Shown here: positions 10,896 to 21,607 of the stretch, in pieces | Numbering within the stretch: the first letter of the stretch is position 1 | Layout: every line of letters begins with the position of its first letter | DNA from: Haematobia irritans | Taxonomy: Eukaryota > Arthropoda > Insecta > Diptera > Muscidae | NCBI RefSeq assembly: GCF_050003625.1 | Contig: NC_134397.1 | Location: forward strand, 94,777,562-94,841,561 | Length of the DNA: 64,000 nt | Reading direction: 5' to 3' | Program-made: the position numbers and the translations under genes | The notes under the pieces: generated by a model | Told to the model about the DNA's origin: nothing | Database searches by the model: none | What the model saw: the letters and a program-made list of their open reading frames with translations, nothing else

Positions 10896-11100
10896 TTATT
10901 TACTTTTGTTGAACCAACCAGATTGCTCCAAAAACATTAACAAGCTGCTTAAGTTAACGTTTTCCAGGTCCGCCAGTAATCTAAAGCTATATGCTCCTAA
11001 AATTCGCTTACGCCTTACACAAAAAGCAGGACACTCACACAAGAGGTGTTTAATTGATTCCTTTTCCCCCACATCATGGCAGCTTATACAATAGTCATTA
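10896..11100 (-). pseudogene. L1: ORF2 C-terminal zinc-knuckle end
   Basis: Encodes YNDYCISCHDVGEKESIK, HLLCECPAFC and the terminal LMFLEQSGWFNKSK. The cysteine-histidine pattern C-x2-C...H-x4-C is the C-terminal knuckle after RNase H in the other copies. It is cut from the rest of the gene by the MITE at 11,103-11,677, so residues upstream in this frame come from the MITE. Confidence 0.8.
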
Positions 11101-11102
11101 TA

Positions 11103-11677
11103 CACAGAAAAAAATATCACCAAAATATTTCCAATTAAAAAGTTAATTGAAGTTGAAAATTTTTTCAATTAATAAATTAATTGATACAATTAACTTTTTA
11201 ATCATGATAGAAACATTAAGTTAATTAAGTCAATGATTGAATTTTTAAAAATGTTTAATTAAAAAATTAATTGATACAATTAACTTTTTAATCAAATTCG
11301 GAAGACCAATTCAGTTTAAAAAAAGTGCTGATTTTTTTTTTACTTTTTTAATTAAAAATGTATTTCAAACAATCATTTGTTAATCTAAATAAAAACTCTA
11401 AGCCAATCTAACTAAGTAATTAAAAATAGTTACCTTTTTTAATTAATAAATTAATTGCGTTTTGCAATCAACATCAATTAAATTTTTAATTGAATCAATT
11501 AAAAAATTAATTGAATTTTGCTGAAAAAATCAATTAATTTTTTAATCAAGAATTTTTTCTATGCCCAATTAAAACTGTGATTGATACTATCATTTTCGTG
11601 ATTGAAGACATTTCAATTAAAAAATTAATTGGATCAATTAATTTGGTGATTGAATCAGAGAAAAAATTTTTTGTGTG
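11103..11677. mobile_element. AATTAATT-palindrome MITE inserted in L1
   Basis: Comparison with L2 and L3, which read 'cattatacttcgcacc' without interruption, shows exactly 575 bp inserted plus a TA duplication (11,101-11,102 and 11,678-11,679). The ends CACAGAAAAAAATATC and the complement of 'ttttttgtgtg' form imperfect inverted repeats. The inside is a run of 'ttaattgatacaattaa'-type palindromes. The TA duplication suggests mobilisation by a Tc1/mariner-type transposase. Confidence 0.85.
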
Positions 11678-11679
11678 TA

Positions 11680-12610
11680 CTTCGCACCTATAGTTTTTGG
11701 AAATTCGCCTATCAGGCAGCGATCCGTTATAGCAGATATCAGGAGTGATATCTGACGCCTTGAGAACACTAGCATATCGTGCGGTTTAAGTTTAAATGGG
11801 CCATATTTGCTTGGTGTCGTTACAACCCTTGCAATTCTCCCATCGAATATTGGCCATCATAACAGCCTTCTCACGCAGTAAGATCTTGCAGGTGGCCAGA
11901 GGCTTAACAACAGACTCTAGTTCCCATGGAATATGTAAGGTAGTTCCTAGCCTTGCTAACTCATCCGCTTCGCAGTTCCCCGGTATGTTCCTATGGCCAG
12001 GCACCCATATTAGGTGAATATTGTACTGATCAGCTATCTCGTTGAGAGATTTGCGGCAGTCTATGACCGTTTTCGAGTTAAGGAACACAGAGTCCAAGGA
12101 TTTTATTGCAGGTTGACTGTCTGAGTATATATTGACAATATTTGTTGGAACATTACTTCTCAGCCAATTCACCACCTCTCTTATTCCCAATATTTCAGCC
12201 CGAAAACCACTACAGTGATTAGGTAATCTTTTCGCTATTCGAATTTCCAGATCTTTAGAATATACTCCGAACCCCACTTGTCCCACTTGAGTTTCAAACT
12301 TTTTGTCGAAAAGTGGTTTTGCCAGGGTGTAATCCACTACGTTAGGCACATCTGGCATTACTTTGAGGACCGAACTATGACCGTAACTTTTTTCCGACCA
12401 CAGCGATAGCTCGCGCAACCGCACAGCCGTTGTTGCAGCTGACTGTTTGGCCAAAATGTCTAAAGGCAATAGATGTAACATGACATTAAGGGAGTCTATT
12501 CCTGTCTTACTAAATGCGCCTGAGATACATAAGCTCGCCATACGCTGAACTTTATCTAAACAAGTCGGTTTCTGAAGTGCCGGCCACCAGACTACAACAC
12601 CATATAGCAT
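11680..12610 (-). pseudogene. L1: ORF2 post-RT and RNase H region, deleted
   Basis: The frame 11,792-12,610 opens MLYGVVVWWPALQKPTCL and carries IYSDSQPAIKSL and IHLIWVPGHRNIPGN, RNase H motifs. Compared with L2, about 90 nt are missing around FETQ/VGQVGFG. This removes the FYTDGS segment with the first catalytic aspartate, so this RNase H cannot be active. The upstream junction to RT carries the same TA duplication and stop as all other copies. Confidence 0.85.
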
Positions 12611-12689
12611 TATATAGCACTAACTACTGCCGTGTATAGCCATTGCACAATTTTTGGTCTTAGTCCCCACTTTTTCCCTATTGCCTTTT

Positions 12690-13430
12690 TGCACGAGTAC
12701 AAAGCTACCGTGGCTTTTCTCGCCCTCTCTTCAATATTAAGCCTAAAATTCAGCTTCCTGTCCAAAATAACGCCAAGGTATTTTGCACACTCACCAAAGG
12801 AATTTCAGTACCCCCTAAGGAAATGCGCCTAACCGTGGGTGTTTTGCGATCTTTGCAGTACATGACTAGTTCTGTCTTTGCAGGATTTACACCAAGACCA
12901 TTATCTTTCGCCCATTTCTCAGTCATCCGGAGCGCTCTCTGTATAATATCTCTGATTGTGGATGGGAATTTTCCCCTGACTGCTAGCGCCACATCATCTG
13001 CGTATGCCACCACTTTTATCCTTTCTTTTTCTAGGGAAACCAGAAGGTTGTTTATAGCAACATTCCAAAGAAGAGGTGATAGAACTCCTCCTTGGGGAGT
13101 GCTTCTGTTCACATACCTTTGTATGTTTGCTTGCCCTAGTGTGGCTGAAATACGTCTCTTTATTAGAAGTTCGTCTAACAGCCTAAGTATACCTGGATCA
13201 ACATTCAGAGTTGTCAGTCCATTTAATATCGAGCTCGGATAGACATTATTGAACGCCCTTCGATGTCTAGAAACGCCACGATTGTGTATTCTTTGACAGA
13301 TAGTGAGCTTTCAATAAAGCTGACTAGTTCATGCAATGCGGTCTCAGTAGACCTGCCCTTCGAGTATGCATGCTGTCGTTTCGAGAGCAAACTTGAATTC
13401 ACGCTAGTTCTAAGGTACATGTCTATCATC
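12690..13430 (-). pseudogene. L1: ORF2 reverse transcriptase, frameshifted
   Basis: Pieces at 13,223-13,429 and 12,750-13,112. The first contains KRQHAYSKGRSTETALHEL and VAFLDIEG, then shifts frame through loss of one C near 13,257. The second contains STPQGGVLSPLLWNV and VVAYADDVALAV (YADD box), then shifts again at the 'tcctttggtgagtgtg' site. The first frameshift is shared with R2 at 57,990 but absent from L2, R1 and L3. Confidence 0.88.
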
Positions 13431-14182
13431 CCCTCCAGGGTCTTAAGTAGGAATGAGGATAAGCTGATTGGTCGGAAATCCTTCGCACTCGAGTGAGAGG
13501 CTTTTCCCGATTTAGGTATGAAGACGACTTTTGTTTATCTCCACTTTTCTGGACTATATGCTAGGTTTACACATCGTTTATATATCACCGTCAACAAGGG
13601 GATAATTCTTTCAGCCACTGCTTGTAATTCCGCCGGAGAAATTCCATCAGGTGCGGGTGATTTGAATGGTCCAAAGCTATTTAAAGCCTATTTTATTCTA
13701 GATTCCGATACAATTTCCTCGATAGGAAATGACCGCTGAGCCTCTGTTACACCTCCAGAACATGGTTCAACCTTCTGATTTCCAGGGAAGTGTGTGTCCA
13801 AAAGTACCTCCAACATCTCCTCACTGGACATTGTCCAATTTCCCTCCGATGTTTTAATGAAACCTGGAGCGGTGTTAGTGGATGCTAGTACCTTCCGTAG
13901 TCTGGAAGCCTCTGACGTATTCTCAATACTGCTACAGTAATCACCCCAAGAGTTTTGTTGAGACCTTCTCAGTTCTCGTTTATATGCTCTCAGATTCATC
14001 TTGTAAGTGTCCCAATCCTCCGGAGCTCTTGTGGACTTTGCTTTGTTAAAGAGCTTCCTGCAGGATTTCCTCATATTACTTAACTCCATAGTCCACCATG
14101 ACGGCCGATTTTTTCCCCTTGGCTTTCCTCTAGGGCAAGCAGCTTTCAGTGACATGTTGAAGGCTTTAGTAATCCGCTCCAC
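13431..14182 (-). pseudogene. L1: ORF2 endonuclease-RT linker (full copy)
   Basis: The frame 13,688-14,182 reads AFNMSLKAACPRGKPRGK, ENTSEASRLRKVLAS and LLDTHFPGNQ, the conserved linker before RT. It then meets a stop (ATAGGC in place of ATGGGC, near 13,687) and another at the end of the segment (WR then TAA). The same stops occur in L2 and R2. Confidence 0.85.
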
Positions 14183-14184
14183 TG

Positions 14185-14211
14185 CCTCTCACTTCGCACT
14201 CGAGTGAGAGG
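14185..14211. repeat. Palindromic junction J1 in L1
   Basis: CCTCTCACT and AGTGAGAGG form perfect 9-bp arms around a 9-nt centre. Here the linker sequence jumps back by several hundred nucleotides and repeats. The same join occurs at 17,521-17,547 and 57,036-57,062. Confidence 0.85.
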
Positions 14212-14587
14212 CTTTTCCCGCTTTAGGTATGAAGACGACTTTTGTTTATCTCCACTTTTCTGGAATATATGCTAAGTTTACACATCGTTTATATATCACC
14301 GTCAACCAGGGGATAATTCTTTCAGCCACTGCTTGTAATTCTGCCGGAGAAATTCCATCAGGTGCGGGTGATTTGAATGGTCCAAAGATATTTAAAGCCC
14401 ATTTTATTCCAGATTCCGATACAATTTCCTCGATAGGAAATGACCGCTGAGCCTCTGTTACACCTCCAGAACATGGTTCAACCGCCTGATTTCCAGGGAA
14501 GTGTGTGTCCAAAAGTACCTCCAACGTCTCCTTACTGGACGTTGTCCAATTTTCCTCCGATGTTTTAATGAAACCTGAAGCGGTGTT
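14212..14587 (-). pseudogene. L1: duplicated partial linker
   Basis: The frame 14,246-14,524 encodes LLDTHFPGNQAVEPCSGGV, FKSPAPDGISPAELQ and YIPEKWR, the last 400 nt of the linker and RT start. It is a second, partial copy of the segment at 13,500-13,860. It begins abruptly at 'accgcttcagg', directly abutting the 3' end of unit L2. Confidence 0.85.
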
Positions 14588-14718
14588 AGGTTAGGTTAAA
14601 GTTGCAGCCCGATTAAATTTCAGGCTCACTTAGACTATTCAGTCCATTGTGATACCACATTTAACTAAAAGTACCTATTACATGGGCACTTCTAGTCTTA
14701 ACCACTGAACTTTCTCTA

Positions 14719-15945
14719 TTATTTACTTTTGTGGAACCAACCAGATTGCTCCAAAAACATTAACAAACTGCTTAAGTTAACGTTTTCCAGGTCAGCCAGT
14801 AATCTAAAGCTATATGCTCCTAAAATTCGCTTACGCCTTACACAAAAAGCAGGACACTCACACAAGAGGTGTTTAATTGATTCCTTTTCCTCCACATCAT
14901 GACAGCTTATACAATAGTCATTATACTTCGCACCTATAGTTTTTGCAAATTCGCCTATCAGGCAGCGACCCGTTATAGCAGATATCAGGAGTGCTATCTG
15001 ACGCCTTGAGAACACTAGCATATCTAGTGTGCGGTTTAAATTTAAATGGGGCCATATTTGCTTGGTGTCGTTGCAACCCTTGCAATTTTCCCATCGAATA
15101 TTGGCCACCATAACAGCCTTCTCACGCAGTAAGAGCTTGCAGGTGGCCAGAGGCATACCAACAGATTCTAGTTCCCATGGAATATGTAAGGTAGTTCCTA
15201 GCCTTGCTAACACATCTGCTTCGCAGTTCTCCGGTATGTTCCTATGGCCAGGCACCCATATTAGGTGAATATTGTACTGCTCAGCTATCTCGTTGAGAGA
15301 TTTGCGGCAGTCTATGGCCGTTTTCGAGTTAAGAAACACAGAGTCCAAGGATTTTATTGCAGGTTGACTGTCTGAGTATATATTAATGCCAATATTTGTT
15401 GGAACATTACTTCTCAGCCAATTCGCCACCTCTCTTATTGCCAATATTTCAGCCTGAAAAACACTACAGTGATTAGGTAATCTTTTCGCTATTCGAATTT
15501 CCAGATCTTTAGAATATACTCCGAACCCCACTTGTCCATTCAATATGGAGCCATCAGTATAGAAATTTATATATCTTTTATTCCCCGGGGTCTGTGTACA
15601 CCACGCCTCACTGTTGGGAATTTGAGTTTCAAACTTTTTGTCGAAAAGTGGTTTTGCCAGGGTGTAATCCACTACGTTAGGCACATCTGGCATTACTTTG
15701 AGGACCGAACTATGACCGTAACTTTTTTCCGACCCCAGCGATAGCTCGCGCAACCGCACAGCCGTTGTTGCAGCTGACTGTTTGGCCAAAATGTCTAAAG
15801 GCAATAGATGTAACATGACATTAAGGGAGTCTGTTCCTGTCTTACTAAATGCGCCTGAGATACATAAGCTCGCCATACGCTGAACTTTATCTAAACAAGT
15901 CGGTTTCTGAAGTGCCGGCCACCAGACTACAACACCATATAGCAT
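14719..15945 (-). pseudogene. L2: ORF2 RNase H and zinc-knuckle half
   Basis: An uninterrupted 408-residue frame. RNase H runs from about residue 128: INFYTDGSILNGQVGFG (Asp), VFQAEILAIREV (Glu), IYSDSQPAIKSL (Asp), WVPGHRNIPENCEADVLAR (Asp). The last motif is followed by CISCHDVEEKESIKHLLCEC, a cysteine-histidine knuckle. The frame is separated from RT by a TA duplication that makes a stop just before MLYGVVVWW. The protein matches 18,055-19,281 and 55,302-56,528 residue for residue as far as I can see. Confidence 0.85.
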
Positions 15946-16084
15946 TATATAGCACTAACTACTGCCGTGTATAGCCATTGCACAATTTTTGGTCTTAGTC
16001 CCCACTTTTTCCCTATTGCCTTTTTGCACGAGTACAAAGCTACCGTGGCTTTTCTCGCCCTCTCTTCAATATTAAGCCTAAAAT

Positions 16085-16765
16085 TCAGCTTCCTGTCCAA
16101 AATAACGCCAAGGTATTTTGCACACTCACCAAAGGAATTTCAGTACCCCCTAAGGAAATGCGCCTAACCGTGGGTGTTTTGCGATCTTTGCAGTACATGA
16201 CTAGTTCTGTCTTTGCAGGATTTACACCAAGACCATTATCTTTCGCCCATTTCTCAGTCATCCGGAGCGCTCTCTGTATAATATCTCTGATTGTGGATGG
16301 GAATTTTCCCCTGACTGCTAGCGCCACATCATCTGCGTATGCCACCACTTTTATCCTTTCTTTTTCTAGGGAAACCAGAAGGTTGTTTATAGCAACATTC
16401 CAAAGAAGAGGTGATAGAACTCCTCCTTGGGGAGTGCTTCTGTTCACATACCTTTGTATGTTTGCTTGCCCTAGTGTGGCTGAAATACGTCTCTTTATTA
16501 GAAGTTCGTCTAACAGCCTAAGTATACCTGGATCAACATTCAGAGTTGTCAGTCCATTTAATATCGAGCTCGGATAGACATTATTGAACGCCCCTTCGAT
16601 GTCTAGAAACGCCACGATTGTGTATTCTTTGACAGATAGTGAGCTTTCAATAAAGCTGACTAGTTCATGCAATGCGGTCTCAGTAGACCTGCCCTTCGAG
16701 TATGCATGCTGTCGTTTCGAGAGCAAACTTGAATTCACGCTAGTTCTAAGGTACATGTCTATCAT
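16085..16765 (-). pseudogene. L2: ORF2 reverse transcriptase
   Basis: A 226-residue frame with KRQHAYSKGRSTETALHEL, VAFLDIEGAFNNVYPSS (motif A aspartate), STPQGGVLSPLLWNV (motif B) and VVAYADDVALAVRG (motif C YADD). It ends LALFWTGS after the one-base deletion shared with L1, R1 and R2. The motif A region is intact here, unlike L1 and R2. Confidence 0.88.
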
Positions 16766-17518
16766 CCCCTCCAGGGTCTTAAGTAGGAATGAGGATAAGC
16801 TGATTGGTCGGAAATCCTTCGCACTCGAGTGAGAGGCTTTTCCCGATTTAGGTATGAAGACGACTTTTGTTTATCTCCACTTTTCTGGACTATATGCTAG
16901 GTTTACACATCGTTTATATATCACCGTCAACAAGGGGATAATTCTTTCAGCCACTGCTTGTAATTCCGCCGGAGAAATTCCATCAGGTGCGGGTGATTTG
17001 AATGGTCCAAAGCTATTTAAAGCCTATTTTATTCTAGATTCCGATACAATTTCCTCGATAGGAAATGACCGCTGAGCCTCTGTTACACCTCCAGAACATG
17101 GTTCAACCTTCTGATTTCCAGGGAAGTGTGTGTCCAAAAGTACCTCCAACATCTCCTCACTGGACATTGTCCAATTTCCCTCCGATGTTTTAATGAAACC
17201 TGGAGCGGTGTTAGTGGATGCTAGTACCTTCCGTAGTCTGGAAGCCTCTGACGTATTCTCAATACTGCTACAGTAATCACCCCAAGAGTTTTGTTGAGAC
17301 CTTCTCAGTTCTCGTTTATATGCTCTCAGATTCATCTTGTAAGTGTCCCAATCCTCCGGAGCTCTTGTGGACTTTGCTTTGTTAAAGAGCTTCCTGCAGG
17401 ATTTCCTCATATTACTTAACTCCATAGTCCACCATGACGGCCGATTTTTTCCCCTTGGCTTTCCTCTAGGGCAAGCAGCTTTCAGTGACATGTTGAAGGC
17501 TTTAGTAATCCGCTCCAC
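16766..17518 (-). pseudogene. L2: ORF2 linker (full copy)
   Basis: The frame 17,024-17,518 has the same protein as L1's linker, including the same terminal stop. The following piece to RT carries the WR-stop change. Nothing distinguishes it from L1 by eye. Confidence 0.83.
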
Positions 17519-17520
17519 TG

Positions 17521-17547
17521 CCTCTCACTTCGCACTCGAGTGAGAGG
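17521..17547. repeat. Palindromic junction J1 in L2
   Basis: Same CCTCTCACT / AGTGAGAGG palindrome as at 14,185-14,211, exactly 3,336 bp away. Confidence 0.85.
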
Positions 17548-17923
17548 CTTTTCCCGCTTTAGGTATGAAGACGACTTTTGTTTATCTCCACTTTTCTGGA
17601 ATATATGCTAAGTTTACACATCGTTTATATATCACCGTCAACCAGGGGATAATTCTTTCAGCCACTGCTTGTAATTCTGCCGGAGAAATTCCATCAGGTG
17701 CGGGTGATTTGAATGGTCCAAAGATATTTAAAGCCCATTTTATTCCAGATTCCGATACAATTTCCTCGATAGGAAATGACCGCTGAGCCTCTGTTACACC
17801 TCCAGAACATGGTTCAACCGCCTGATTTCCAGGGAAGTGTGTGTCCAAAAGTACCTCCAACGTCTCCTTACTGGACGTTGTCCAATTTTCCTCCGATGTT
17901 TTAATGAAACCTGAAGCGGTGTT
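17548..17923 (-). pseudogene. L2: duplicated partial linker
   Basis: The frame 17,582-17,860 equals the frame at 14,246-14,524. It starts at the same 'accgcttcagg' point, abutting the 3' end of L3. Confidence 0.83.
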
Positions 17924-18054
17924 AGGTTAGGTTAAAGTTGCAGCCCGATTAAATTTCAGGCTCACTTAGACTATTCAGTCCATTGTGATACCACATTTAA
18001 CTAAAAGTACCTATTACATGGGCACTTCTAGTCTTAACCACTGAACTTTCTCTA

Positions 18055-19281
18055 TTATTTACTTTTGTGGAACCAACCAGATTGCTCCAAAAACATTAAC
18101 AAACTGCTTAAGTTAACGTTTTCCAGGTCAGCCAGTAATCTAAAGCTATATGCTCCTAAAATTCGCTTACGCCTTACACAAAAAGCAGGACACTCACACA
18201 AGAGGTGTTTAATTGATTCCTTTTCCTCCACATCATGACAGCTTATACAATAGTCATTATACTTCGCACCTATAGTTTTTGCAAATTCGCCTATCAGGCA
18301 GCGACCCGTTATAGCAGATATCAGGAGTGCTATCTGACGCCTTGAGAACACTAGCATATCTAGTGTGCGGTTTAAATTTAAATGGGGCCATATTTGCTTG
18401 GTGTCGTTGCAACCCTTGCAATTTTCCCATCGAATATTGGCCACCATAACAGCCTTCTCACGCAGTAAGAGCTTGCAGGTGGCCAGAGGCATACCAACAG
18501 ATTCTAGTTCCCATGGAATATGTAAGGTAGTTCCTAGCCTTGCTAACACATCTGCTTCGCAGTTCTCCGGTATGTTCCTATGGCCAGGCACCCATATTAG
18601 GTGAATATTGTACTGCTCAGCTATCTCGTTGAGAGATTTGCGGCAGTCTATGGCCGTTTTCGAGTTAAGAAACACAGAGTCCAAGGATTTTATTGCAGGT
18701 TGACTGTCTGAGTATATATTAATGCCAATATTTGTTGGAACATTACTTCTCAGCCAATTCGCCACCTCTCTTATTGCCAATATTTCAGCCTGAAAAACAC
18801 TACAGTGATTAGGTAATCTTTTCGCTATTCGAATTTCCAGATCTTTAGAATATACTCCGAACCCCACTTGTCCATTCAATATGGAGCCATCAGTATAGAA
18901 ATTTATATATCTTTTATTCCCCGGGGTCTGTGTACACCACGCCTCACTGTTGGGAATTTGAGTTTCAAACTTTTTGTCGAAAAGTGGTTTTGCCAGGGTG
19001 TAATCCACTACGTTAGGCACATCTGGCATTACTTTGAGGACCGAACTATGACCGTAACTTTTTTCCGACCCCAGCGATAGCTCGCGCAACCGCACAGCCG
19101 TTGTTGCAGCTGACTGTTTGGCCAAAATGTCTAAAGGCAATAGATGTAACATGACATTAAGGGAGTCTGTTCCTGTCTTACTAAATGCGCCTGAGATACA
19201 TAAGCTCGCCATACGCTGAACTTTATCTAAACAAGTCGGTTTCTGAAGTGCCGGCCACCAGACTACAACACCATATAGCAT
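18055..19281 (-). pseudogene. L3: ORF2 RNase H and zinc-knuckle half
   Basis: A 408-residue frame, the same protein as at 14,719-15,945, with all four RNase H acidic motifs and the C-terminal knuckle. The stop separating it from RT is the shared TA duplication at 19,281. Confidence 0.85.
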
Positions 19282-20099
19282 TATATAGCACTAACTACTG
19301 CCGTGTATAGCCATTGCACAATTTTTGGTCTTAGTCCCCACTTTTTCCCTATTGCCTTTTTGCACGAGTACAAAGCTACCGTGGCTTTTCTCGCCCTCTC
19401 TTCAATATTAAGCCTAAAATTCAGCTTCCTGTCTAAAATAACGCCAAGGTATTTTGCACACTCACCAAAGGGAATTTCAGTACCCCCTAAGGAAATGGGC
19501 CTAACCGTGGGTGTTTTGCGATCTTTGCAGTACATGACTAGTTCTGTCTTTGCAGGATTTACACCAAGACCATTATCTTTCGCCCATTTCTCAGTCATCC
19601 GGAGAGCTCTCTGTATAATATCTCTGATTGTGGATGGGAATTTTCCCCTGACTGCTAGCGCCACATCATCTGCGTATGCCACCACTTTTATCCTTTCTTT
19701 TTCTAGGGAAACCAGAAGGTTGTTTATAGCAACATTCCAAAGAAGAGGTGATAGAACTCCTCCTTGGGGAGTGCTTCTGTTCACATACCTTTGTATGTTT
19801 GCTTGCCCTAGTGTGGCTGAAATACGTCTCTTTATTAGAAGTTCGTCTAACAGCCTAAGTATACCTGGATCAACATTCAGAGTTGTCAGTCCATTTAATA
19901 TCGAGCTCGGATAGACATTATTGAACGCCCCTTCGATGTCTAGAAACGCCACGATTGTGTATTCTTTGACAGATAGTGAGCTTTCAATAAAGCTGACTAG
20001 TTCATGCAATGCGGTCTCAGACCTGCCCTTCGAGTATGCATGCTGTCGTTTCGAGAGCAAACTTGAATCCACGCTAGTTCTAAGATATATGTCTATCAT
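19281..20099 (-). pseudogene. L3: ORF2 reverse transcriptase, most complete
   Basis: A 272-residue frame covering RT motifs A, B and C and continuing past the point where L1, L2, R1 and R2 shift frame, because the extra G is retained ('aaagggaatttc'). It goes on GECAKYLGVILDRKLNFRLN and ends AVVSAI at the shared TA-duplication stop. One codon is lost in KGRSETALHEL relative to KGRSTETALHEL. Confidence 0.87.
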
Positions 20100-20263
20100 C
20101 CACTCCAGGGTCTTAAGTAGGAATGAGGATAAGCTGATTGGTCGGAAATCCTTCGCACTCGAGTGAGATGCTTTTCCTGCTTTAGGTATGAAGACGACTT
20201 TTGTTTCCCTCCACTTTTCTGGAATATATGCTAAGTTTACACATCGTTTGACATCGAATGATA

Positions 20264-20494
20264 ATTCAACCGTCGAACTGAACGGACGTGTTTTTTAATA
20301 GCGGAGTATTTCATCGTAATAAGTACTTATTACGAATTTCACGTGTGGTGGAAATAATAAACCACCATGCAGCGAAATTCAAAGTCATCCACTGGGTTGC
20401 TAACTTCAGGGCCCAGTGGACGGGTAACGACTGAAGTTATAAATTTGGGCATCGACCAAGAGTCAGGCCCAATTAGTCGACCTGTAGACGGGTC
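20264..20494 (+). mobile_element. Inverted 5'-terminal fragment of the LOA-like LINE
   Basis: Plus-strand 'caaccgtcgaactgaacgg' to 'gacctgtagacgggtc' matches the LINE 5' end at 51,879-52,050, including the ORF1 start (ATGCAGCGAAATTCAAAG). It lies in opposite orientation between L3 and L4. The element's 5' terminus faces L3, and the internal end abuts L4 at 'gtctagaaacgcc'. Confidence 0.85.
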
Positions 20495-20641
20495 ATGTCT
20501 AGAAACGCCACGATTGTGTATTCTTTGACAGATAGTGAGCTTTCAATAAAGCTGACTAGTTCATGCAATGCGGTCTCAGTAGACCTGCCCTTCGAGTATG
20601 CATGCTGTCGTTTCGAGAGCAAACTTGAATCCACGCTAGTT

Positions 20642-21556
20642 CTAAGATACATGTCTATCATTCCTCTCCAGGGTCTTAAGTAGGAATGAGGATAAGCTGA
20701 TTGGTCGGAAATCCTTCGCACTCGAGTGAGAGGCTTTTCCTGCTTTAGGTATGAAGACGACTTTTGTTTCCCTCCACTTTTCTGGAATATATGTTAAGTT
20801 TACACATCGTTTATATATCACCGTCAACCAGGGGATAACTCTTTCAGCCACTGCCTGTAACTCCGCCGGAGTAATTCCATCAGGTCCGGGGGATTTGAAT
20901 GGTCCAAAGCTATTTAAAGCCCATTTTATTCTAGATTCCGACACAATTTCCTCGATAGGAAATGATCGCTGAGCCTCTGTTACACCGCCGGAACATGGTT
21001 CAACCGTCTGATTTCCAGGGAAGTGTGTGTCCAAAAGTACCTCCAACGTCTCCTCACTGGACGTTGTCCAATTTCCCTCCGATGTTTTAATGAAACCTGG
21101 AGCGGTGTTAGTGGATGCTAGTACCTTCCGTAGTCTGGAAGCCTCTGACGTATTCTCAATACTGCTACAGTAATCATCCCAAGAGTTTTGTTGAGACCTT
21201 CTCAGTTCTCGTATATATGCTCTCAGATTCATCTTGTAAGTGTCCCAATCCTCCGGAGCTCTTGTGGACTTTGCCTTGTTAAAGAGCTTCCTGCAGGATT
21301 TCCTCATATTACTTAACTCCGTAGTCCACCATGGCGGCCGATTTTTTCCCCTTGGCTTTCCTCTAGGGCAAGCAGCTTTCAGTGAAATGTTGAAGGCCTT
21401 AGTAATCCGCTCCACTGCGTGTTCGATATCTTGCACAGTGCTCATATTTGTCTCCGGCATTTCAGGTATCATCAAATTGAACGATTCCCTATACCTATTC
21501 CAATCAGCTTTCCTAACATTTGGCGGAAATATGGTCTTTGAAGTACGAACAGCCAA
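20642..21556 (-). pseudogene. L4: ORF2 linker and RT start
   Basis: A 304-residue frame: SKTIFPPNVRKADWNRYRES, linker motifs as in R1, FKSPGPDGITPAELQ, ETKVVFIPKAGKASH and DFRPISLSSFLLKTLER, the first RT blocks. It ends by a frameshift at 'ggagaggaatgatagac'. Unlike L1, L2 and R2 it lacks the internal stops, so it is closer to an active element. Confidence 0.85.
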
Positions 21557-21607
21557 TCTGAAACTGATGTAGCGATGATCTGAGAAGCTATGTTACCTCA
21601 AAACTTG

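Larger units (their letters stand above)
10757..14587 (-). mobile_element. LOA-like LINE unit L1 (chimeric)
   Basis: Reading the minus strand from 14,587 down: about 400 nt of the endonuclease-RT linker, the palindromic junction at 14,185-14,211, a second fuller linker copy, RT, RNase H, zinc knuckle, and the 3' end with CCTAA repeats. An AT-rich MITE is inserted near the 3' end (11,103-11,677). The unit has the same architecture as L2 (14,588-17,923) and R2 (56,661-60,000). LOA clade is inferred from an endonuclease starting LQINLHHCKAA together with an RNase H domain, seen in the fuller copies. Confidence 0.85.
14588..17923 (-). mobile_element. LOA-like LINE unit L2 (chimeric)
   Basis: Same architecture as L1: partial linker, J1 palindrome, full linker, RT, RNase H, 3' end, read on the minus strand. 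It repeats about every 3,336 bp: 13,688 matches 17,024, and 14,719 matches 18,055. There is no MITE insertion here. The 3' end 'ggttaggttaaagttgcagcccg' abuts L1's linker at about 14,588. Confidence 0.88.
17924..20248 (-). mobile_element. LOA-like LINE unit L3
   Basis: A 3' half of the LINE, from the start of RT ('aaacgatgtgtaaactt' on the sense strand, near 20,248) to the CCTAA-repeat 3' end near 17,924. Upstream it is joined to an inverted piece of the LINE's extreme 5' end (20,264-20,494). Together with that piece it fits a twin-priming rearrangement. Confidence 0.83.

Noticed and set aside
13263..13739. Plus-strand open frames starting MSRNATIVY and MKTTFVY, repeated many times
   Set aside because: They are antisense to LINE RT and linker codons; their recurrence follows the LINE copies.
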